The position numbers and the translations under genes were made by a program. From CAZDFU01 sp964504985 (GTDB lineage Bacteria; Patescibacteriota; Microgenomatia; Daviesbacterales; UBA10151), in the NCBI GenBank assembly GCA_964504985.1, contig CAZDFU010000001.1, positions 24,088-88,087 on the forward strand: a stretch of 64,000 nucleotides of DNA, read 5' to 3'. The number at the start of each line of letters is the position of its first letter. The stretch's first letter is position 1. Under the pieces are notes generated by a model. It was not told the origin of the DNA. It worked only from the letters and a program-made list of their open reading frames with translations, and searched no databases. Below, one piece after another: positions 7,865 to 16,976 of the stretch.

Positions 7865-8758
7865 ATGGCTAAAAAGATAACCAAGGCTTTAATACCTGCT
7901 GCTGGTTTTGGGACAAGATTTTTACCTCAGACCAAGGCCATGCCTAAAGAGATGCTTCCTATAGTTGATAAGCCTGTTATCCAATATGTGGTGGAAGAAG
8001 TTGTGGCCTCAGGGGTTAATAATGTAATCATAGTAACAGGTGCTACCAAAAGAGCAATTGAAGATCATTTTGACAGTCCTTCTGAAGGTTTGATCCAAAA
8101 CCTAAAAAATGGTAATAAGAGTGAGCTGCTGGAACAAATAGAACATATTTCCAACATGGCAAATTTTATCTATGTCAGACAAAAAGGCCTTTATGGAAAT
8201 GGTACTCCTGTATTGGCAGGGGAATCAGTAATAGAGGACGAACCTTTTGCAGTGCTTTGGGGAGATGAATTTATTGCTGCAAACCCTCCCAGATTAAAAC
8301 AGATGATTGAGGTTCATGAGAAATATGGGGGTATGGTTATTTCTGGCGTAAAAATTGAAAAGAAAGAAGATTTAAAAAGGTATGGAATAGCAGATTTAGA
8401 ATTGGTGGAGGGGAATGTTTTTAAGATAAAAAAGATTGTGGAAAAACCAGACCCGGAGGCTGCCCCCTCAAACATAGCTACTCATGGGGCATATATCCTG
8501 CCTCCTGAAATTTTTGGAGCTTTAAAAAGTCTAAATCCAGGTCAGGGTGGGGAGATATGGTTAGTTGATGCTATAAATAAACTGAAAGATGAGGGGGTTC
8601 CTTTATACGCTGTAGTAGTAAAAAATGGTAAATATTATGATACTGGTAATAAATTAGAATATATGAAAACAGTGGCGGAGTTGGCAATTGATCATCCGGA
8701 AGTAGGAAAAGAATTTAAAAAACATCTGCAAACCTTAGTGGAGAGTTCTAAGAACTAA
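7865..8758 (+). CDS. galU: UTP--glucose-1-phosphate uridylyltransferase
   Basis: This 297-residue enzyme makes UDP-glucose from UTP and glucose 1-phosphate for glycan synthesis. The nucleotide-binding motif AAGFGTRFLPQTKAMPKEML (residues 12-31) is followed by VDKPVIQYVVEE, and later VEKPDPEAAPSN and GKYYDTGNKLEYM, all classic GalU landmarks. Length is normal. Its 3' end overlaps the convergent membrane-protein gene by 24 bp. Confidence 0.95.
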   Translation: MAKKITKALIPAAGFGTRFLPQTKAMPKEMLPIVDKPVIQYVVEEVVASGVNNVIIVTGATKRAIEDHFDSPSEGLIQNLKNGNKSELLEQIEHISNMANFIYVRQKGLYGNGTPVLAGESVIEDEPFAVLWGDEFIAANPPRLKQMIEVHEKYGGMVISGVKIEKKEDLKRYGIADLELVEGNVFKIKKIVEKPDPEAAPSNIATHGAYILPPEIFGALKSLNPGQGGEIWLVDAINKLKDEGVPLYAVVVKNGKYYDTGNKLEYMKTVAELAIDHPEVGKEFKKHLQTLVESSKN

Positions 8759-9178
8759 TACTATCCCCCCAACTGTGACTGCTTGGGTTAAAATCCCCCA
8801 AGGGAGTTTAACATTAGATTGTATTTTATGCTGCCATTTGTAAGCTGTGGAAAAAGGAGGGAAGTTCCAGCTAAATAGCAAGTAGGGCATCATCAAAATA
8901 TCCCACATTTCAGAGAATAAAATACAAGTTAGTAAATAAATTGGGTTAGTGAGGTTGCCAAATATCAAAAAGGCTAAGGCTATTCCTAGGATTAAATCAA
9001 AAACAGATTCTAAAAATAAAGTGAACTTATTTTTTTTCCTCCAACCCAGACCTAAGTCCCAGTGAGGGATCATATCTAAAATAGGGTGGGAAAGGGAAGC
9101 AAGGGGTAAGGCTATAGCAGGGTTGGGGACATATGCTGCGATTGCCCCTCCAACTAATGCATGCGCGGTTGCTGTCAT
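8735..9178 (-). CDS. Membrane protein, YdjM/LexA-binding-hydrolase-like
   Basis: The 147-residue protein has about three membrane segments and conserved histidines and aspartates at their edges: TAHALVGG near the start, SHPILDMIPHWD (about 29-40), and KWQHK later. This arrangement resembles the PF04307-type inner-membrane proteins often annotated as metal-dependent hydrolases. Function is not established. It overlaps galU at the 3' end and is transcribed toward it. Confidence 0.65.
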   Translation of the reverse strand: MTATAHALVGGAIAAYVPNPAIALPLASLSHPILDMIPHWDLGLGWRKKNKFTLFLESVFDLILGIALAFLIFGNLTNPIYLLTCILFSEMWDILMMPYLLFSWNFPPFSTAYKWQHKIQSNVKLPWGILTQAVTVGGIVLVLRTLH

Positions 9179-9235
9179 ATTTTCGTTCTATCAGTGTATC
9201 ACGTTTTGTCAATGAATTCGACTTCCCGCTCATCA

Positions 9236-9264
9236 TTGATCCTGAGCGTAAGCCGAAGGATCAA
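9236..9264. repeat. Intergenic palindromic repeat
   Basis: TTGATCCT and AGGATCAA form perfect 8-bp arms around GAGCGTAAGCCGA. The sequence resembles the widespread ATCCTGAGCG...GAAGGAT repeats of environmental bacteria. It sits in the 209-bp gap between the divergent membrane-protein and lgt-like genes. Confidence 0.7.
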
Positions 9265-9336
9265 TTTGATTCAAATGCATCTTCGTGGTACTCTTCTCTT
9301 GCAGTTTGTGGTTAGTAGTTATTTGTGTGAGTATAT

Positions 9337-9387
9337 GAACTCCTAGCTCCTAACTCTGAACTCTGAACTAATAACTAATAACTAATT
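9337..9387. repeat. CTAATAA/CTCTGAA-type simple repeat before the lgt-like gene
   Basis: Units such as CTCCTAG, CTCTGAA and CTAATAA are repeated up to the start codon at 9388. The 29 bp at 9359-9387 recur exactly, inverted, at 56664-56692, and 18 bp of it recur at 54141-54158. No clear promoter can be separated from it. Confidence 0.8.
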
Positions 9388-10302
9388 ATGTTTCCTGTGC
9401 TATTTTCAATAAATAAGATATCTGTTTCCTCCTTTGGAGTATTTTTAGCCCTGGGGCTTATTTTTGGACTTTTTTTAATTTGGCGCTTAAGCAGGGCCTG
9501 GGAGTTGGACGAAGAGAAGATTTTAGATTTAACACTGATTGCTTTCCTGGGAGGATTATTAGGCTCAAGGATTTACTTTGTGATAGAAAAATTGCAATAT
9601 TTTATTCAAAATCCACAATATATTTTGCTTTTTAACCAAACCCCAGGATTTTCATTTTGGGGGGCTTTTATAGGCGGTTGGTTAACGCTTTACTATTTTG
9701 CCAGGAAGAAAAAGATAGATTTTTGGCAGGCAGGGGATATTGCAGTGGTAGGGCTTTTAGGAGGCTTAATTTTTTCCTCCTTAGGCTGTTTTTTAGGAGG
9801 TTGTAATATAGGCATACAAAGCAACTGGTTTTTTGCAACCTCTGTGGCAGGCAGTTTGGGAAAAAGATTCCCCGTTCAAGCGCTGGAAGCTGTCTTGTTT
9901 TTTCTAGCGTTTTTAAACCTTTGGGGTAAAAGCACCCGCTTTCATCACCGGGGCAAAATATTAAGTTTAGGCTTAATTTATATTGGAATAATTAAACTCC
10001 TGACTGAACCGTTTAGAGCATCCTATGATGAAGATCTATTTTTATCATTTATCCTGATAATTTTAGGGATAAATATTTTATATAGGGTAACAAACAGAAA
10101 GTTAACAAATGATTTAAGGGAATTTTTTATTTTTGTGCGTAAATTATTTACTGACTCCTTGACCAGGAAGCAGACTTTAGCTAAACTTAGGAAAAGTTGG
10201 TATAATCGCAGAACGTCAATTTCCTGGAATGTGCGGAGTTTAAAGAAAAAATTAGGGAGGATAAATGTTGGAATTTCCTACAAAAACAATAAATTACATT
10301 AA
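9388..10302 (+). CDS. lgt: Divergent prolipoprotein diacylglyceryl transferase (Lgt-like)
   Basis: This 304-residue, roughly seven-helix membrane protein follows the Lgt layout and should sit in the cytoplasmic membrane, where Lgt transfers diacylglycerol to the lipobox cysteine of prelipoproteins. The segment GFSFWGAFIGG stands where most Lgts have G-x-S-F-H-G-G, and SSLGCFLGGC stands where they have G-R-x-G-N/C-F, so the essential His and Arg of the family appear to be replaced. The C-terminal 70 residues are a basic extension. It overlaps the downstream zinc-finger gene by 38 bp. Activity as a true Lgt is uncertain. Confidence 0.75.
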   Translation: MFPVLFSINKISVSSFGVFLALGLIFGLFLIWRLSRAWELDEEKILDLTLIAFLGGLLGSRIYFVIEKLQYFIQNPQYILLFNQTPGFSFWGAFIGGWLTLYYFARKKKIDFWQAGDIAVVGLLGGLIFSSLGCFLGGCNIGIQSNWFFATSVAGSLGKRFPVQALEAVLFFLAFLNLWGKSTRFHHRGKILSLGLIYIGIIKLLTEPFRASYDEDLFLSFILIILGINILYRVTNRKLTNDLREFFIFVRKLFTDSLTRKQTLAKLRKSWYNRRTSISWNVRSLKKKLGRINVGISYKNNKLH

Positions 10303-10624
10303 GAAATTATTGCTTAACCAGCAAAAAGTGGTTGAGAAAAACCTGAAAGGGGTTGAGGAAGATGATCCTGCAAAAAGTGATGGTCTGGCTGAAAGCTCAG
10401 AACCAGGTACAGACTCATACATTGCAGATACCCATACCAAAGCTATAGTTTTGGAAGCCCAACTTAAAAGAACCAATAGTTCCATAAAAGAAGCTCTTAT
10501 GAAAATAAAAAATGGCACTTACGGTAAGTGTGAAAAGTGCGGCCAGGGGATTGAACTGGGAAGGCTTCTAGCCATGCCAACAGCTTCCCTTTGTTTATCT
10601 TGCTCAAATAAAACTACAAAATAA
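10265..10624 (+). CDS. DksA/TraR-type zinc finger protein
   Basis: The 119-residue protein has a helical N-terminal hairpin and a C-terminal four-cysteine zinc finger (CEKCG, then SLCLSC) joined by IELGRLLAMPTA, the hallmark of DksA/TraR/YteA-type regulators that bind RNA polymerase. Its start lies inside the lgt-like gene, so translation is probably coupled. Target promoters are not deducible from the sequence. Confidence 0.85.
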   Translation: MLEFPTKTINYIKKLLLNQQKVVEKNLKGVEEDDPAKSDGLAESSEPGTDSYIADTHTKAIVLEAQLKRTNSSIKEALMKIKNGTYGKCEKCGQGIELGRLLAMPTASLCLSCSNKTTK

Positions 10625-10677
10625 ACCAAAACTGCTATCTTTACAATTATATTTACTTCAAGTTATTATGCCAACAT

Positions 10678-11721
10678 ATGGTGACCAAAGCAAAAGAGAG
10701 ATATAACCCTGATCATGACCTTAGTTTTATACGGAGAACTAATGATACAAGGGGAGGTATAGTCCTTCCAGCTGATGGTAATCTGGAGGCAGTTTATCCT
10801 TGGGGGGCTAATGGAGCGATGGCAGAGGCAGAAAGAAGAAGATTAAGTTTACAGGCAGGAATAAGTTGGGCTAGAGATTATGAAGAATGGCATGAAGACG
10901 TCCTAAAATCTGGGTATGCTCCACACAGAATGGCTTTGGTTGGTGTTTCACCAGGAGCAGAGCAGCTTCAGTTTGTATTAAGAAAGTATCCGCAAGCTGA
11001 AGTTGTAGTTATTGAGGTAGACCCTAAAAAAGTTGAAGGAGCCAAAGCTACAATCAGCCGTACAAACAGGCAGGCTGCTAAACGAGGCAGGATTTCTTTT
11101 GTAATTGCAAATGCTATTGAATATCTTGCGGATCAGCCAAATAAATTTGATTTTGTGGAAGCTGACAAGGTGGCAATACATTTACCAAGTCAACCGAGAG
11201 GGCAGCTTTATCAAACAGCAGGAACGGCTTTGGAAAGAGGTGGTGTATTTCATCTGAGTGATGTGCTTGCTAAAACTTGGAGCGTCCGTGCTGCACCTGG
11301 ATCTGAAAAAAATCCACCCACTACGGCAGCAATAGAAGTTTTAACGGAAAAACTTATGCCGGCTATTCTGCATGCTTCTTGGACAAACCGGGGAGCACGG
11401 TTATGGGATAATGCAGAAGATATGGCTTCAGAAGTATTATCTTTTGTCCCCAGTCTATGGCGGGGAAGGCTTAGGATATGTAAGGCGCCATTTACCGGAG
11501 TAGATGATCCGGAAGGGATGATTTCTAACTTAATTGCTATTTCACCTAGTCTAGGTATTGAAGCAAAGAGAAGACAGCAGCCTGATAATGAGGAATTGGC
11601 AAAGATTGCAGATATAATGTGGAGTGTATCAAGGCAGTTTTTTGAGGCAGCTCATACGCCAGGCGTACTGATTGGTTTACCAGACTATACCCATATAAAT
11701 TTTGTAAAACTTGCTGCTTAA
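10678..11721 (+). CDS. SAM-dependent methyltransferase-like protein
   Basis: The 347-residue protein has a Rossmann core beginning near residue 83: MALVGVSPGAEQ resembles the SAM-binding glycine loop, VVVIEVDPKKVEGA supplies the acidic end of strand 2, and ISFVIANAIEYL resembles the D/N-A motif of strand 3. The arrangement suggests a class I methyltransferase, perhaps one that also binds a polyamine-like substrate, but the substrate is unknown. The start is ATG at 10678; an earlier ATG at 10668 is out of frame. Codon use resembles the neighbours. Confidence 0.6.
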   Translation: MVTKAKERYNPDHDLSFIRRTNDTRGGIVLPADGNLEAVYPWGANGAMAEAERRRLSLQAGISWARDYEEWHEDVLKSGYAPHRMALVGVSPGAEQLQFVLRKYPQAEVVVIEVDPKKVEGAKATISRTNRQAAKRGRISFVIANAIEYLADQPNKFDFVEADKVAIHLPSQPRGQLYQTAGTALERGGVFHLSDVLAKTWSVRAAPGSEKNPPTTAAIEVLTEKLMPAILHASWTNRGARLWDNAEDMASEVLSFVPSLWRGRLRICKAPFTGVDDPEGMISNLIAISPSLGIEAKRRQQPDNEELAKIADIMWSVSRQFFEAAHTPGVLIGLPDYTHINFVKLAA

Positions 11722-11750
11722 CTTGTAATGTTTTTGAATCCTTTTCCTCT

Positions 11751-11779
11751 TTGACAAAGTTTGGATTTCTTGTAATTAT
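11751..11779 (+). promoter_or_regulatory. Promoter of the histidine kinase gene
   Basis: TTGACA (11751-11756), a 17-nt spacer and AATTAT (11774-11779) lie 8 nt before the ATG at 11788. The perfect -35 and normal spacing support it; the -10 is only fair. Confidence 0.5.
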
Positions 11780-11787
11780 GAAGTTAG

Positions 11788-14025
11788 ATGATAAACATCA
11801 TATCTAACTCTTTGATTATTTTTAGTGCACTTGCTAATTTTTTAATTGGATTGGTAGTTTTAAATAATAATATTAAGGGTAAGGTAAACATAGCCTTTTC
11901 TGTAATTTGTTTTATGCTTTCAATCTGGGGGATCTTTTTATTCCTTTACGGAGTTCCATTTTTTTTAAGTTCTTTTTTTTGGATTAAAGCTGCTTATGCC
12001 TTAGTTACTATTCAAATATCTTTTATATTAGGTTTTTCATTCATTTTCCCAAAACCAATATTTAAGAATTGGCGTTTGCCAGCTATTCTTTTTAGTTTAT
12101 TTTTTATAGGAATATCTTACTGGTGGCTTTTTTTTACCAATGATTGGATAATAAATGTAACTTTAGATCCCCAGAAAGGACTCCACGTAGCTTTAGGAGA
12201 CATTTATAAGGTTTGGTCAGTTTTAGTTTGGATAGCTTTTGGGTGGGCCCTTTTTAATTTCATTAGAAACAGCAAGAAGTGTGCTTTAAGGGAGAGGATT
12301 CAACTACAATATCTTTTTTTTGGATTTGGATTGTGGGGGGTATTTGTTAGTATTCCTGATATAATCTTACCAATATTTTTTGCAGAGACACGTTTTTTTC
12401 CTCTAAGTGTTGTTACCAGTTTGTTTTTCTCAATAGCTGTTTCATATGCCATTATTAAGCATCATTTTATGGATATACGTATGGTTGTGGCTAGAACAGT
12501 TGCCTATACGTTATTGTTAGCTATAATAGGTATTTTTTATGTAGTATCTTTTTACTCTCTTAGTTATTTATTTTTAGGTACTGTAAGCTCAGGCACTCAG
12601 GTAATATTGAATGTTGGACTTGCGCTAGTAGTTGCTTTTACTTTTGATAGATTAAAGGTCTTTTTAGAAAAACTTACTGATAAAATTTTCTATCAGGGGC
12701 ATTATGACACTCAATCTTTGCTTTCATCTGTAAGTACTATTTTAAGTACGAATATTGATTTAACTTCTTTAGTTAATCAAATTCTTGGCCTTTTAATTAA
12801 GCAAATAAAGGTTAGTAAAGGAGCTTTAGTATTACCTTCAGATTCATCAATATATGAAACAATTTCAGTTGGATTTGATGGAAATTTAAACTTAACTTAT
12901 CAACATATTTCTCCTTTTTTATCTCAAGGAGAAACAATAGTTTTTGATGAATTAGAAGAAGGGGATATTAAACAATTAATGCGTTTGTTAAATGCATCTA
13001 TAGTTAGATTACTCAAAATAGAAAATAAAGTAATTGGACTTTTGATTTTAGGGGAAAAATCATCAGGAGATGTTTATTCCCAACAAGATTTAAAAATACT
13101 AAATATTATTTCACCTGAGATGGCGGTGGCTGTACAAAACTCTTTATCTTATGAAAAGATTAAAAAGTTTAATGAGGTTTTATCTGAGGAAGTTAAAAAT
13201 GCCACTTTAGATTTACAAAGGGCAAATGAAAGATTAAAAAATCTGGATAGATTAAAAGATGATTTTGTATCCATTGCTTCACATGAATTAAGGACTCCAA
13301 TGACAGCCATCCGCTCCTATGCCTGGATGGCTTTGAACCGCTCAGATGTAAAATTATCTGAAAAACTTCAGAAATATTTAGTAAGAGTACTGATTTCTGC
13401 AGAAAGGTTAATTAATTTAGTTAATGACCTTCTTAATATCTCCAGAATTGAGGCAGGAAGAATAGAAATAAGTCCTGAGCCAGTTGATCTTATATCACTT
13501 TGTAAAGATATTACTGATGAAGTTTATTTCTCAAAATCAACTGAAAAAGACATTAAGTTTGAATTATCTGATAAGTATCCTGTTCCCAGGGCTTTTGCTG
13601 ACCCAGAAAAATTAAGACAGGTTCTTTTAAACCTGGTAGGAAATTCTTTAAAATTTACACCAAATGGCGGGAAAATTGGCTTTAGATTTTTTAGTGACGG
13701 TAAAACAGTGGAGATTTCGGTTTCAGATACAGGGGTAGGGATATCCAAAGAAGATATGAGCAAATTATTCCAAAAATTCTCCAGGTTAGATAGTTCATAT
13801 ACAGCAGCAGCTACTTCTGGAGGAACAGGCTTAGGTTTATTTATCTCCAAAAGTTTGGTAAATCTTATGCATGGAAAAATTTGGGCAACCTCTGAAGGCT
13901 TGGGAAAAGGAGCTGCCTTTACTATTTCTTTGCCAGTTGCTACACAAGAAGTATTGCAGAATGCAGATGAATTTAAAATAAAATCCCAGGGAGAAGCTAA
14001 GGGGTTGGAACCTGTTGCAATTTAG
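11788..14025 (+). CDS. Membrane sensor histidine kinase
   Basis: The 745-residue sensor has an N-terminal block of about eight transmembrane helices (residues 1-240), then a GAF-like domain (about 300-460), a short coiled coil, the dimerisation/phosphoacceptor motif ASHELRTPMT with His499, and an HATPase domain with NLVGNSLKFTPNGG (N box), SDTGVGIS (G1) and GGTGLGLFIS (G2). It autophosphorylates in response to an unknown membrane or cytoplasmic cue. The response regulator 40 nt downstream is the obvious partner. Confidence 0.93.
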   Translation: MINIISNSLIIFSALANFLIGLVVLNNNIKGKVNIAFSVICFMLSIWGIFLFLYGVPFFLSSFFWIKAAYALVTIQISFILGFSFIFPKPIFKNWRLPAILFSLFFIGISYWWLFFTNDWIINVTLDPQKGLHVALGDIYKVWSVLVWIAFGWALFNFIRNSKKCALRERIQLQYLFFGFGLWGVFVSIPDIILPIFFAETRFFPLSVVTSLFFSIAVSYAIIKHHFMDIRMVVARTVAYTLLLAIIGIFYVVSFYSLSYLFLGTVSSGTQVILNVGLALVVAFTFDRLKVFLEKLTDKIFYQGHYDTQSLLSSVSTILSTNIDLTSLVNQILGLLIKQIKVSKGALVLPSDSSIYETISVGFDGNLNLTYQHISPFLSQGETIVFDELEEGDIKQLMRLLNASIVRLLKIENKVIGLLILGEKSSGDVYSQQDLKILNIISPEMAVAVQNSLSYEKIKKFNEVLSEEVKNATLDLQRANERLKNLDRLKDDFVSIASHELRTPMTAIRSYAWMALNRSDVKLSEKLQKYLVRVLISAERLINLVNDLLNISRIEAGRIEISPEPVDLISLCKDITDEVYFSKSTEKDIKFELSDKYPVPRAFADPEKLRQVLLNLVGNSLKFTPNGGKIGFRFFSDGKTVEISVSDTGVGISKEDMSKLFQKFSRLDSSYTAAATSGGTGLGLFISKSLVNLMHGKIWATSEGLGKGAAFTISLPVATQEVLQNADEFKIKSQGEAKGLEPVAI

Positions 14026-14065
14026 GACTCTTGACTCTGAAGCCTTATCACTATAAGGTAATCAT

Positions 14066-14455
14066 ATGGACAACCAAAGCAAAAAAATACTTGTTGTTGA
14101 GGATGATCAATTTTTAAGGGAGTTTTATCAGGAACTTTTGGAAGGGGAAGGATATACGGTGGATACTGCAATGGATGGAGAAACGGCAGCCAATAAAATT
14201 AACCAGGGGGGTTATAATCTGGTTCTTTTGGATATTATGCTGCCCAAAAAAGACGGAACCCAAATTTTAAGGGAAACAACGATGCGTCCCCCGAAAAATG
14301 CCAACGGCCCCATAGTTTGTTTGACTAATTTAGGCCAGGATTCAGTAATAAAAGAGTGTTTTGAACTGGGAGCTGCAGGATATTTAATTAAATCAGCCTT
14401 GAACCCTGACCAGGTTTTAACAGAAATAAAAAGCTATTTAACAAAATCCTCATAA
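14066..14455 (+). CDS. Single-domain response regulator
   Basis: The 129-residue receiver domain has the acidic pocket VEDD (residues 11-14), phosphoacceptor Asp56 in LLDIMLP, the Thr in CLTNLG and the conserved lysine in LIKSAL (about 109). It has no output domain, so it acts by protein contact rather than DNA binding. A hairpin, CCTTAT-CACT-ATAAGG, lies just before the start. It follows the kinase gene and its stop touches the next gene (TAA then ATG). Confidence 0.93.
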   Translation: MDNQSKKILVVEDDQFLREFYQELLEGEGYTVDTAMDGETAANKINQGGYNLVLLDIMLPKKDGTQILRETTMRPPKNANGPIVCLTNLGQDSVIKECFELGAAGYLIKSALNPDQVLTEIKSYLTKSS

Positions 14456-15253
14456 ATGGCTGATATTAAGGTAATCTACCAGGATCAGGATTTATTAGTG
14501 GTGGATAAGCCTGCAGGTTTGGTGGTTGACGCCTCTGAAACACAAAAAGATCATGTTTTAGCAGATATCCTGCAAAAGGAGTTTAAAATAACTCTTGAAA
14601 GAGGGGGGATAGTCCACAGACTGGATAAAGATACATCTGGTGTTTTGCTGGTTGCTAAAAACCAGCAAGCCCTGGAGCATTTGCAGGCTCAATTTAAAGA
14701 AAGAAAAACAAAGAAAGAATATTTGGCTTTGGTTCATGGGTTGGTGGAAAAGGGTGGAGTAATAGATGCTGCAATTTTAAGAAATCCTGAGAATAGAGAA
14801 AAATTCATAGCTATTTCCGATCAATCCACCTCGAAGGTGAGCTTTGGCTCCTTCGAGGTGTCTTCTGCCAGGGAAGCTGTGACAGAATATGAGCCAATAA
14901 AGTCATTAGTTATGGGTCCAGAGTTCATAGAAAAGATCTTTGAGGGTTTTAACAAGATTCAGTTACGCAAACTACGAACTATGAACTACCAACTCTACAC
15001 TCTTTTGGCCGTAAGGCCAAAAACTGGACGGACGCATCAAATTAGGGTACATTTAAAACACATAGGGTATCCTATTGTTTGTGATGAAAAGTATGGAGGC
15101 AGGAAAGTGGTAAGGCTGGATAAAAGATGGTGTCCCAGGATGTTTTTGCATGCCAAGAAGATTGGATTCTATCATCCAAAGTCCGGGGAGTGGATAGAGA
15201 TGGAAAGCGGGTTGGCAGAAGATTTGAGGGAGGCACTAAGTAAATTAACCTAA
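14456..15253 (+). CDS. RluA-family RNA pseudouridine synthase
   Basis: This 265-residue enzyme isomerises uridine to pseudouridine in rRNA or tRNA. The catalytic Asp lies in GGIVHRLDKDTSGVLLVAKN, and the closing motif is RPKTGRTHQIRVH. There is no S4 domain. Between these two motifs, the gene carries a palindromic insertion (14827-14860, read as K-V-S-F-G-S-F-E-V) and a simple repeat at 14971-14999 (R-K-L-R-T-M-N-Y-Q-L), so the middle is longer and less conserved than usual. The start directly follows the response regulator stop. Confidence 0.92.
   Translation: MADIKVIYQDQDLLVVDKPAGLVVDASETQKDHVLADILQKEFKITLERGGIVHRLDKDTSGVLLVAKNQQALEHLQAQFKERKTKKEYLALVHGLVEKGGVIDAAILRNPENREKFIAISDQSTSKVSFGSFEVSSAREAVTEYEPIKSLVMGPEFIEKIFEGFNKIQLRKLRTMNYQLYTLLAVRPKTGRTHQIRVHLKHIGYPIVCDEKYGGRKVVRLDKRWCPRMFLHAKKIGFYHPKSGEWIEMESGLAEDLREALSKLT
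14827..14860. repeat. Palindromic element in frame in the pseudouridine synthase gene
   Basis: CACCTCGAAG and CTTCGAGGTG are perfect 10-bp arms; a further GAGC/GCTC extends the stem after a 2-nt bulge, leaving a TTTG loop. The word CCTTCGAGGT is shared with the elements in murF (35148-35174) and murC (41656-41690). Confidence 0.85.
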
Positions 15254-15258
15254 TTTAT

Positions 15259-16965
15259 ATGGATAATATTTTCATACAACTTGCCATAATTTTGGGTATC
15301 TCTTCTTTGCTTGGGTACTTAGTAGTTAAATTTAAGCTGCCCCTTTTAATTGCTTATTTGGTAGGAGGTTTATTAATTGCTTCAACCTCTGTTTTTGATC
15401 CCACAACTTCAGAAGTATTGCATTTTTTACCAGAGATTGGCATTGCTTTTGTATTATTCCTGATTGGCATGGAGCTTGATTTAAGGGAGATAAAAAATTT
15501 GGGGATCCCGATAATTATAGCAGGATTTTTGCAAATTATTATTACCACGCTTTGTGGTTTTATACTGGCTCAGGCCTTTAATTTTGGCATTGCAGAATCA
15601 ATTTATCTGGGAGTAGGATTATCTTTTTCCTCAACAATTGTGGTAATTAAATTACTTTTGGAGAAGAAAAACATAACTTCTTTATATGGCAAGCTGTCAA
15701 TTGGGATACTTCTTTTAGAGGACTTACTGGCAGTTTTAATTTTGCTTGGACTGACAGTTTCTCCGTCTATGTTTCATCTGGGATTACAACAAACCCTGCC
15801 TCTTTTTACCTTTGTTTTAAAAGTTTTCCTGCTTTTTGGAGTGGCTTTAATCTTAAACAGATTCGCTTTACCAATTATATTCCGCTCAGTTTCTAAATCT
15901 TCTGAACTGTTGTTTTTAACAGCCCTGTCATTTTTATTTATTTTTGTTTCTTTTGCCTTGCTTTTAGGTTTTTCTGTAGTAATTGGGGCATTTTTGGCAG
16001 GGGTTGCCCTGGCTTCTTCTCCTTATCATTATCATATCCAGGGCAGGGTTAAACCTTTAAGAGACTTTTTTGTGGCTTTGTTTTTTGTTTACCTGGGGAC
16101 TCAGGCAAACTTTAACGAATTAGGTTCAGTTTATCCTTTGGTAATTATTTTTACCCTCTATGCCTTAATTGTTAAACCTTTAATTTTCCTTTTGGTTTTG
16201 GGAGGGTTTGGTTTTAGAAAGCATACCATGTTTCAAACAGCAGTTAATTTATCTCAAATTTCAGAATTCTCATTAATAATTTTACTTGTTGGACTGCAGT
16301 CTGGTTTGGTTTCATCCCAGGCTTTGACAATAATCACTTTGTCTTTGATAACCTCCATGCTTTTTTCATCAGTAATGGTTACTCACTCAAATGCTATTTA
16401 TAAAATTTTAAAACATTTTGTGGCATTTTTTGAAAGAAAAAATATTAAGCATAATTTGGAAATAGATGATGGCCGTGATTTAAAAAATCATGTGGTGGTT
16501 ATTGGTGGTCATAGAGTAGGGGGAGAGATAGTTGAGTTTTTAAAAAAAGAGGAAATACCTTTGATAGTATTGGATTTTGACCCCAGCCAGGTTGAAAAAT
16601 TAGTTAAAGAAGGGGTGAAGGTCATTTATGGAGATATATCTGATCCGGAGGTTTTAGAGATGCTTCAATTGGAATTTTCCAAAATGATCATTTCCACATC
16701 TTCTGATGTAGAAGACAATAAGGTGCTTTTGGAAGAGTTAAGGCAAAGGAAGATTGATGCTCCAGTTGTTGTCAGGGCCTCTACTTTAGAAGATGCTAAG
16801 GTTTTATATAAAAAAGGTGCCAGTTATGTGATTATCCCCACGCTTTTGGCAGGTGAATACCTGGTGGAGAAGTTAAAGAATCATTTAACTGATAAGGAAT
16901 ACTTTGTAAAGAGACCTAAGATTGAGCTTGAGAAACTCCACAGAAAAACTCTGGCCTGGGAATAA
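15259..16965 (+). CDS. Kef-type cation:proton antiporter with TrkA-N domain
   Basis: The 568-residue protein has about 12-13 membrane helices of the CPA2 Na+/H+ exchanger fold (residues 1-385) followed by a cytoplasmic Rossmann TrkA-N (RCK) domain starting VVVIGGHRVGGEIV near residue 413, with the acidic VLDFDPS nucleotide-binding end. Such proteins exchange K+ or Na+ for H+ under nucleotide control. It is 5 nt downstream of the pseudouridine synthase gene and 11 nt upstream of tgt. Confidence 0.9.
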   Translation: MDNIFIQLAIILGISSLLGYLVVKFKLPLLIAYLVGGLLIASTSVFDPTTSEVLHFLPEIGIAFVLFLIGMELDLREIKNLGIPIIIAGFLQIIITTLCGFILAQAFNFGIAESIYLGVGLSFSSTIVVIKLLLEKKNITSLYGKLSIGILLLEDLLAVLILLGLTVSPSMFHLGLQQTLPLFTFVLKVFLLFGVALILNRFALPIIFRSVSKSSELLFLTALSFLFIFVSFALLLGFSVVIGAFLAGVALASSPYHYHIQGRVKPLRDFFVALFFVYLGTQANFNELGSVYPLVIIFTLYALIVKPLIFLLVLGGFGFRKHTMFQTAVNLSQISEFSLIILLVGLQSGLVSSQALTIITLSLITSMLFSSVMVTHSNAIYKILKHFVAFFERKNIKHNLEIDDGRDLKNHVVVIGGHRVGGEIVEFLKKEEIPLIVLDFDPSQVEKLVKEGVKVIYGDISDPEVLEMLQLEFSKMIISTSSDVEDNKVLLEELRQRKIDAPVVVRASTLEDAKVLYKKGASYVIIPTLLAGEYLVEKLKNHLTDKEYFVKRPKIELEKLHRKTLAWE

Positions 16966-16976
16966 TTTTTATCTGA

